Shown: in pieces, positions 1 to 4,109 of the stretch
Layout: each line of letters opens with the position of its first letter
How positions within the stretch are numbered: position 1 is the first letter of the stretch
Source: Chloroflexota bacterium
GTDB taxonomy: Bacteria; Chloroflexota; UBA4733
Length of the DNA stretch: 5,454 bases
Reading direction: 5' to 3'
Assembly: GCA_025449435.1 (NCBI GenBank)
Contig: JANWJO010000146.1
Coordinates: 1 to 5,454, forward strand
The notes under the pieces: generated by a model
What the model saw: only the letters and a program-made list of their open reading frames with translations
The model's database searches: none
Told to the model about the DNA's origin: nothing
Program-made: the position numbers and the translations under genes

Positions 1-792
1 ATAGGGCAGGCCAAAGTAAAACTCCTCTTGGGTTTGGGGCAGCGCGTACGTGTCGGTCGTCGGCGGACGTAAGCGCACCGCTTCCGGCACATCCAGGTAC
101 GCGGCGAGGGTATAGACCTGCGTTTTATAGAGGTGGGCGATCGGTTTGAAGTCGGCTGCACCGTCGCCATTCTTGACGAAGAATCCTTGGTCATACTCGA
201 GGCGATTGGGTGTGCCTGCCACGGCGAACTGGTGGCGCTCAGCGATGTAATACTCCGTGAGCTTGCGCAGACGCTGTTTCATGTTCGTGGCGGCAATGAG
301 ACGGTGGTACGCATTGCTCGTCAGGCGCGCCCGGTGTTCACCGCCGTCGGGATCCCGTGCGACGACCGAAAAGATGTTGATCCGTTCCCTTGCCAGGAGT
401 GACGGGAGCACCAGCTTCATCGACCAGCGCTCGTCGTACGCTGGAATGACGAGACGCACGGCTTCCACCTGCAGCCGGTAGCATCCCATGGTTGCCAGAG
501 CAGGCTCGATGGGCACGACGTCGGTGGTGATGCCGAGTGTCTGCGCAACCAACTGCCCCAGCACGAGGCTTTCGTCGGCGGTGGCCCGCTCGGGGGTACA
601 CAGGCCAATGACGTGCTGGGCGCCCAGAGCCCGGACACACAGCGCTGCGACCACGGAACTGTCGACGCCGCCCGACAGCCCCACCACCGCGCCGCGGCGG
701 TGCAGCACGTGCAGGACTTGGTGGCGAATGGCAGCTACGATAGTAGCCGTGGTTGCAGCCGGATCGATGGACAGGACGTCGGGCCCAAACAT
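1..792 (-). CDS. nadE: NH3-dependent NAD+ synthetase, C-terminus beyond window
   Basis: This gene encodes a cytoplasmic N-type ATP pyrophosphatase that should convert deamido-NAD+, ATP and ammonia to NAD+, the last step of NAD synthesis. I see 264 residues with no stop before base 1. The P-loop SGGVDSS lies at residues 40-46. A central helix, N170-MKQRLRKLTEYY, corresponds to the family's N-x-x-x-R-x-R region. GTPNRLEYDQGFFVKNGDG (193-211) is the family signature, followed by KPIAHLYKTQVY (216-227) and PQTQEEFYFGLPY (252-264). There is no N-terminal glutaminase (nitrilase) domain, so ammonia rather than glutamine is the likely nitrogen donor. The stretch between the P-loop and the Arg helix is about 130 residues, longer than I expect for E. 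coli NadE, and contains VVARDPDGGEHRARL. I recall a subfamily of this kind, sometimes near polysaccharide genes. The ATG at 790-792 is preceded by AGGAG five bases upstream. The gene diverges from the response regulator at 1220. Family assignment is firm; physiological role is inferred. Confidence 0.92.
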   Translation of the reverse strand, partial: MFGPDVLSIDPAATTATIVAAIRHQVLHVLHRRGAVVGLSGGVDSSVVAALCVRALGAQHVIGLCTPERATADESLVLGQLVAQTLGITTDVVPIEPALATMGCYRLQVEAVRLVIPAYDERWSMKLVLPSLLARERINIFSVVARDPDGGEHRARLTSNAYHRLIAATNMKQRLRKLTEYYIAERHQFAVAGTPNRLEYDQGFFVKNGDGAADFKPIAHLYKTQVYTLAAYLDVPEAVRLRPPTTDTYALPQTQEEFYFGLPY

Positions 793-797
793 GTTCA

Positions 798-802
798 CTC
801 CT
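798..802 (-). promoter_or_regulatory. Ribosome binding site of the NAD synthetase gene
   Basis: The minus strand reads AGGAG here, with a 5-base spacer before the ATG at 790-792. It fixes the start of a gene that is open at its other end. Confidence 0.75.
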
Positions 803-816
803 ACCAATGGACACCA

Positions 817-822
817 AGCATA
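817..822 (-). promoter_or_regulatory. Possible -10 element of the NAD synthetase gene
   Basis: The minus strand reads TATGCT, which fits the TANNNT core of a sigma-70 -10 box. Transcription would begin near 810 and leave a leader of about 18 bases containing the AGGAG site. I see no good -35 box at the usual distance, so an activator or another sigma factor would be needed if this is real. Such a hexamer also arises easily by chance. Confidence 0.3.
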
Positions 823-862
823 GCGCTTTACGAGAGGGCTGGAACAGATCTCACTCCAAGCG

Positions 863-898
863 CCGGGTGCATGCCCAGGGGGCACCCGGTATGCCCCC
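863..898. repeat. Two overlapping, mutually exclusive inverted repeats
   Basis: Arm CCGGGTGC (863-870) pairs perfectly with GCACCCGG (882-889) around an 11-base loop. Arm GGGGGCA (878-884) pairs perfectly with TGCCCCC (892-898) around a 7-base spacer. The two structures share bases 882-889, so only one can form at a time in RNA. Neither is followed by a run of T on either strand, so this is not a typical intrinsic terminator. As DNA, the 21-bp GGGGGCA-N7-TGCCCCC dyad could be an operator for the NAD synthetase gene, whose possible -10 lies about 56 bp away. Confidence 0.6.
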
Positions 899-910
899 GC
901 CGCATGCCCA
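869..910. repeat. Three direct copies of GYATGCCC
   Basis: GCATGCCC begins at 869, GTATGCCC at 889 and GCATGCCC at 902. The outer pair extends to a 9-base identity (GCATGCCCA). The offsets are 20 and 13 bases, 33 in total, about three helical turns between the outer copies. They are interleaved with the inverted repeats at 863-898 and may be regulator half-sites. The offsets do not match the 11-bp spacing typical of PhoB-type sites. Confidence 0.5.
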
Positions 911-1141
911 ACAGCATCCTGAGGTGGAGAGGGGAGCGCTGCATACTCGTTGAGGATGGCCTTTCCGGCGCCTGAGTCCCAACTAGGGGACGTCAAGCAG
1001 CGGGTACCTTAAACTAAACGAATCATGAATATGAGGTATCACGCGCATGACGTTCGCTCAGACGTGACTGGTACAACTCTGGCTTGGCATCACGAAAACC
1101 GCTGGCGCCATCCGCATGGTGTGCTCAGCGTCTTGGCACGA

Positions 1142-1162
1142 GGAACACTTGGCGGGTGTTCC
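1142..1162. promoter_or_regulatory. Perfect dyad GGAACAC-N7-GTGTTCC, candidate operator of RR1
   Basis: Arms GGAACAC (1142-1148) and GTGTTCC (1156-1162) are perfect inverted repeats separated by 7 bases, ending 57 bp before the RR1 start codon. This is a normal place for an operator overlapping a promoter. A further GGAACAC half-site overlaps the RR1 start codon (1222-1228), and GTGTTCC occurs again at 2196-2202 upstream of RR2. No T-tract follows, so a terminator is unlikely. The binding protein is unknown; autoregulation is only a guess. Confidence 0.5.
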
Positions 1163-1219
1163 CTAGCCATGCACATGACAAGGGTGCGGCGTCGCAACTA
1201 GACCTGATGGTAAGGGAAT

Positions 1220-1969
1220 ATGGAACACGCTCAGCCATTGGCCCGCGTGCTGATCGTCGATGACGACGTGCTGTTTCGCAAGATGGTCGGCTTGGTCCTC
1301 ACCGAATCCGGCTATGAGGTGGCAGGAGTGGATGGTGCGTCGGCGGCGATGCGGTTGCTTGAGCGGGAAGAGGTGCACCTCATCGTGCTCGACGTTGGGA
1401 TGGCGGGCATGAGTGGTCCAGAGTTCTGTAAAGCGCTTCGCGCGCAGGGCCGGTCCGAACCTGTGCTCTTCCTCAGTGGTCACAAAGACTTGCTCGATAA
1501 ACTCGAGGGCTTTGGTGCTGGCGGTGACGACTACCTCGTGAAACCCTTCGAGCCCCGGGAGTTGCTGGTGCGTGTGCGCGCGCTGCTCAGCCGGCAAATC
1601 TGGCGAACTGGTAATCCGGCCAGTGGCGTCGTTCGCTATGGGGGCCTCTTTTTGGACGTGGCCAACCTAACGGTGCGTTTGCCCGACAATAGCATCGTGT
1701 CGCTCACGCCAACCGAGTTGAGTGTATTGCAATACCTCATGTTTTGTGCTGGCCGGGTGGCAACACGAGATCTCATTCGCCAAGCGGGCTGGGGATACAA
1801 CTACGAGAGTTCGAGTAATCAAGTCGATGTGTATATACGCCGCATCCGGCGAAAGATCGAGCGCAGCGGCACGATGACCGCTGTTCAAACGGTCCGGAGC
1901 ATCGGCTACCGGTTGGTTGTTGATATGGGCGTGACGTCGGCGCCCGAGCCAGCACCGGCCGGCAGGTAA
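1220..1969 (+). CDS. OmpR/PhoB-family DNA-binding response regulator (RR1)
   Basis: This is a 249-residue two-component response regulator: a receiver domain that accepts phosphate from a histidine kinase, joined to a winged-helix DNA-binding domain. The receiver spans about residues 9-126. The acidic pocket is D14-D15, the predicted phospho-acceptor is D58 in IVLDVGM, the switch Ser is S86, and the conserved Lys is K108 in DDYLVKPFEP. The winged helix spans about 137-234, with LTPTELSVLQYL (162-173), recognition helix QVDVYIRRIRRKI (201-213) and the closing hairpin TVRSIGYRLV (224-233). The usual Pro after the phospho-Asp loop Met is Ala (A62, MAGM). The last 15 residues are a Pro/Ala-rich tail. 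ATG 1220 is the only reasonable start, because an in-frame TAA lies at 1211-1213; AAGG at 1212-1215 is a close-set Shine-Dalgarno. No kinase is adjacent, so the signal and the target genes are unknown. Confidence 0.95.
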   Translation: MEHAQPLARVLIVDDDVLFRKMVGLVLTESGYEVAGVDGASAAMRLLEREEVHLIVLDVGMAGMSGPEFCKALRAQGRSEPVLFLSGHKDLLDKLEGFGAGGDDYLVKPFEPRELLVRVRALLSRQIWRTGNPASGVVRYGGLFLDVANLTVRLPDNSIVSLTPTELSVLQYLMFCAGRVATRDLIRQAGWGYNYESSSNQVDVYIRRIRRKIERSGTMTAVQTVRSIGYRLVVDMGVTSAPEPAPAGR

Positions 1970-2014
1970 CACCAACCGAGCCGCCCCCCGGTGATGTGAA
2001 CGATCGATACGGCT

Positions 2015-2030
2015 GCGTCAGACATGACGC
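2015..2030. repeat. Short perfect hairpin downstream of RR1
   Basis: GCGTCA (2015-2020) and TGACGC (2025-2030) form a 6-bp stem with a GACA tetraloop, 45 bases after the RR1 stop. No U-run follows, so it is not a standard intrinsic terminator. It could stabilise the 3' end of the RR1 transcript or be chance. Confidence 0.35.
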
Positions 2031-2125
2031 TGAGGTTCCGGCGGGCATGCCACCCGAGGCACGCCGCCATCTGCTTTCAAACCAACCACCCTCCCAGAGG
2101 GAGACGGCCGGAATCTGGTCAGTCC

Positions 2126-2155
2126 TTCTCATTCAGGCTAGGTAACCTGTACTAT
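2126..2155 (+). promoter_or_regulatory. Possible promoter of RR2
   Basis: TTCTCA (2126-2131) and TACTAT (2150-2155) are separated by 18 bases; each matches four of six sigma-70 consensus positions. Transcription would start near 2162 and give RR2 a leader of about 207 bases. This is the most AT-rich spot in the intergenic region, which adds modest support. Confidence 0.3.
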
Positions 2156-2188
2156 TGTTCATGCCAGGGACCCACCAGACCATGGAGC

Positions 2189-2274
2189 GGTGAGCGTGTT
2201 CCTGGATCCGCTACACAGCGGTGGGTACTCGTGCGGGCCACAACCACCGGTAGGCTCACCAGTCCACTTTGGAC
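2189..2274 (+). other. Potentially structured leader upstream of RR2
   Basis: GGTGAGC (2189-2195) can pair with GCTCACC (2254-2260), enclosing the hairpin CCGCT-ACAC-AGCGG (2208-2221). A second hairpin, GTCCA-CTT-TGGAC, follows at 2262-2274. If transcription starts near 2162, all of this lies in the RR2 5' UTR. I recognise no known riboswitch class. GC-rich DNA readily gives short stems, so support is weak without covariation. Confidence 0.25.
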
Positions 2275-2368
2275 GTGTGACTCACGGCGAGAAGGGAATC
2301 GCTGCCCAACGGGGACGTGATCGGCTCATTGGCGGGGAAGTACGAGCACTGAACATGGGACGCTGGTC

Positions 2369-3100
2369 GTGGTAGCCAACAACCACTTGGCACATGCTGA
2401 GAAGATCCTCATCGTTGACGACGATATCTTGCACCGGCGCATGGTGCGGTATGTCTTGATCGACGCGGGGTATAGCGTTGCGGCGGTTGGCGGAGCCCAG
2501 CAGGCGTTCGACGTGCTCAAGGATCAACCAGTCGATTTGATCGTGCTCGATATCGAGATGCCGGGAATGGATGGGTATGAGTTCTGTCGGACCCTGCGGG
2601 AACGACGCTTTCTCGTGCCGGTGCTGTTTCTGAGTGCGCATGAGCACGTTGACGATACGATCGCCGGTTTTGACGCAGGCGGAGACGACTACCTCGTTAA
2701 GCCTTTTGAACCGCTGGAGTTGACCGCGCGCGTCCATGCCATCTTGCAACGCCAGGTTCGCGGCGCCCCCCCACCGCTGGAAAGCACGTTAAGCATCCGC
2801 GGCTATACCTTGGACCTCGGTGAGCTCGTGGTTCGGTTGCCAGATGGTGGCGTCGTGCCGGTGACGCCCACCGAGCAACGCATCCTCCAGCATCTCATGG
2901 TGAACGCTGGGCATGTGATGTCACGCGACCAGTTGTCGCAAGTCGCCTTTCCCGAGCGGCACGATGGGGATAGCAACGAGATCGAAGTGTATATCGGCCG
3001 GATCCGGCGCAAGCTCAAGTCGAGCAAAGGCGAGCCCTGTATAGAAACCGTGCGCGGCGTCGGCTATCGCTTCATCCGTAACACGGCCAGGGCCAGCTAA
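2369..3100 (+). CDS. OmpR/PhoB-family DNA-binding response regulator (RR2), paralogue of RR1
   Basis: This is a 243-residue response regulator with the same plan as RR1. The receiver covers about residues 12-129: acidic pair D17-D18, predicted phospho-acceptor D61 in LDIEMPGMDG, switch Ser S89, and K111 in GGDDYLVKPFEP. The winged helix covers about 143-237, with VTPTEQRILQHL (165-176), recognition helix EIEVYIGRIRRKL (204-216) and TVRGVGYRFI (227-236). All hallmark receiver residues are present, including the MPGM Pro that RR1 lacks. The start is GTG at 2369. An in-frame TGA lies at 2318-2320 and no ATG or other GTG intervenes. The Shine-Dalgarno is weak (GGGA at 2357-2360), so translation may be inefficient or regulated. 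The receiver aligns with RR1 without gaps at about 57% identity by hand count, which indicates duplication. The gene converges on the membrane protein gene with 47 bases between stops and no visible terminator. Its partner kinase is not in the window. Confidence 0.94.
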   Translation: MVANNHLAHAEKILIVDDDILHRRMVRYVLIDAGYSVAAVGGAQQAFDVLKDQPVDLIVLDIEMPGMDGYEFCRTLRERRFLVPVLFLSAHEHVDDTIAGFDAGGDDYLVKPFEPLELTARVHAILQRQVRGAPPPLESTLSIRGYTLDLGELVVRLPDGGVVPVTPTEQRILQHLMVNAGHVMSRDQLSQVAFPERHDGDSNEIEVYIGRIRRKLKSSKGEPCIETVRGVGYRFIRNTARAS

Positions 3101-3147
3101 CCAAGGTCGCACCTGCACATCTTCACCCTGCGGTCGCCACTCCGATG

Positions 3148-3948
3148 CTAGGCGCTGGCGTACTGAAACACCTCACCATCTGGGCCGATGCGCTCCGCTT
3201 GTTCGGTTGCCGAGAGCACCCAGCGACGCACGGAGTTGTCCGTGTAATTGTGGGCATACCACTCTGACCACAGTCGGCCCCCGGATGTTGCCGCGCGAAC
3301 CAGAACGACATGGCTGCTGCCGAGCGGACCTGCACATGCCAGCCATTGCTGTAGCACTTGGTCGCCCTGCACCGTTTGTGCGAAGCACATCCGAAGCGCG
3401 TGTTCCCGCTCTCCGTTGGCGGCAGCCCACAACCGCTCTAACGCCGCACCTGCCACCGGCTGGTGACGTGCGCGCATGGCGTCTGCGCGCGCGGCAATCG
3501 CCATCATTCCGATGCCTATGAGCGTCGAACCGGCAATGCCCAAACTCATCAATGCAAACACCCAGACGAGCGTCACCATGCCACCGACCCCTGGCACTTC
3601 CTTCAAGTGCAACTGCGGAAGGACGTGGTGAACAATCGCGGTAGCCAGTGCGAACCCATATAGTCCCGTCATCCCGGTCGCCAGCGACACCAGTGTATGT
3701 GGGCTGAGTAGCCGGTACGCCTGGGTGACCACCTGCGGTGAGGGACGCGCGAGCCCAAACACGAGCAACGTGACACCGCCGCCCAGTGCGATCCCCAGGA
3801 TCTCAGCCGCCAAGCGAGCGCGGTGACCGCCGGATTGATGGATGAGGACCGTGATCACGATGGCGCCCAGGAGCACCAGCAAGATGCCGTGCACGCGGCC
3901 CAGGATTGGCCTCTGTGATGGATTTTGGAGTTTTGGCCAGAATTTCAT
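3148..3948 (-). CDS. Membrane protein of unknown function, four predicted TM segments
   Basis: I do not recognise this 266-residue protein. The first 18 residues are basic (K2, K6, R13, R18). Hydrophobic segments follow at about 20-38, 47-67, 86-110 and 121-153. The last 110 or so residues are soluble and rich in Trp, Ala and Gln (for example WLACAG, SEWYAHNYTDNSVRRW). Charge distribution (RADAMRAR after the fourth segment) suggests that both termini face the cytoplasm. There are no catalytic motifs I can name and no signal peptide beyond the first membrane anchor. The start chosen is ATG at 3946-3948, with AAGGAG ideally placed upstream. The frame stays open to an ATG at 4065, but that would put the Shine-Dalgarno inside the coding sequence. 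The gene is divergent from the dehydrogenase gene and convergent with RR2. The reading frame looks genuine from its hydrophobic pattern; the function is unknown. Confidence 0.82.
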   Translation of the reverse strand: MKFWPKLQNPSQRPILGRVHGILLVLLGAIVITVLIHQSGGHRARLAAEILGIALGGGVTLLVFGLARPSPQVVTQAYRLLSPHTLVSLATGMTGLYGFALATAIVHHVLPQLHLKEVPGVGGMVTLVWVFALMSLGIAGSTLIGIGMMAIAARADAMRARHQPVAGAALERLWAAANGEREHALRMCFAQTVQGDQVLQQWLACAGPLGSSHVVLVRAATSGGRLWSEWYAHNYTDNSVRRWVLSATEQAERIGPDGEVFQYASA

Positions 3949-3954
3949 TCGTCG

Positions 3955-3960
3955 CTCCTT
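3955..3960 (-). promoter_or_regulatory. Ribosome binding site of the membrane protein gene
   Basis: The minus strand reads AAGGAG, six bases before ATG 3948. It decides between this start and the longer in-frame option beginning at 4065. Confidence 0.75.
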
Positions 3961-4070
3961 GCCAGGAATGTAAGCGTAGCACCGCTCACTAACACAAGAA
4001 TGAAGCAAGTAGACGCACTTCATGACTACCCCTATTTGGCCAGGAGTTCGTGCGCAACACCGCATACTGA
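3961..4070. repeat. Imperfect direct repeat in the divergent promoter region
   Basis: A 32-base unit beginning GCCAGGA at 3961 recurs 78 bases later at 4039. The copies match at about 22 of 32 positions by hand count, with GCCAGGA and CACCGC blocks identical and in register. The repeat sits between the divergent starts of the membrane protein (3948) and the dehydrogenase (4110), where regulators of both genes could bind. It may be chance. I found no strong -35/-10 pair in either direction here. Confidence 0.35.
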
Positions 4071-4098
4071 GCGTACCGGCCCAAACTGCTGGTACGGC

Positions 4099-4103
4099 AG
4101 GAG
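4099..4103 (+). promoter_or_regulatory. Ribosome binding site of the dehydrogenase gene
   Basis: AGGAG lies six bases before the ATG at 4110, and a signal peptide begins directly at that ATG, so the start is well supported. Confidence 0.75.
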
Positions 4104-4109
4104 AACGTT

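Larger units (their letters stand above)
793..1219. other. Divergent intergenic region, no gene seen
   Basis: This 427-bp stretch separates the NAD synthetase (leftward) from RR1 (rightward). Open frames through it have Arg/His/Cys-rich compositions resembling no protein I know, and they overlap the NAD synthetase out of frame, so I do not call them genes. It holds a cluster of G/C-rich inverted repeats (863-898), a thrice-repeated GYATGCCC motif (869-910), an AT-richer patch around 1008-1040, and a perfect 7-bp dyad at 1142-1162. No convincing -35/-10 pair for RR1 was found by eye. Confidence 0.7.
1970..2368. other. Intergenic region between the two regulators, no gene seen
   Basis: This 399-bp stretch lies between RR1 and RR2. 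Frames of 98 and 61 codons cross it, but their translations look like random GC-rich sequence. It contains short hairpins at 2015-2030, 2091-2103, 2208-2221 and 2262-2274, a longer-range 7-bp pairing (2189-2195 with 2254-2260), and a weak promoter-like pair at 2126-2155. The gap is too long for tight operon coupling and suggests RR2 has its own promoter and a 5' leader of up to about 200 bases. Confidence 0.65.

Noticed and set aside
338..817. 159-codon minus-strand frame over the NAD synthetase
   Set aside because: It is an Arg/His/Pro-rich shadow one frame off the NAD synthetase, whose P-loop and signature motifs are in the frame starting at 792.
976..991. GTCCC-N6-GGGAC inverted repeat
   Set aside because: Five-base arms are too short to stand out in GC-rich DNA and no promoter lies beside it.
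1046..1066. Similarity between the 5' regions of RR1 and RR2 (TCAGAC[G/A]TGAC)
   Set aside because: One 10-mer with a mismatch is expected several times by chance when comparing two 400-bp regions, so duplication of the promoters is not supported.
1163..1597. 144-codon minus-strand frame opposite RR1
   Set aside because: It is antisense to the receiver domain of RR1; a similar shadow appears opposite RR2 (2282-2749), which simply reflects the shared RR codons.
2091..2103. CTCCC-AGA-GGGAG hairpin as a terminator of RR1
   Set aside because: The stem is only 5 bp, has an equally good shifted pairing, and lacks a T-tract.
3101..3147. Bidirectional terminator between RR2 and the membrane protein gene
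   Set aside because: Only a 4-bp AGGT-CGC-ACCT pairing (3104-3114) is present and no T-run follows on either strand.
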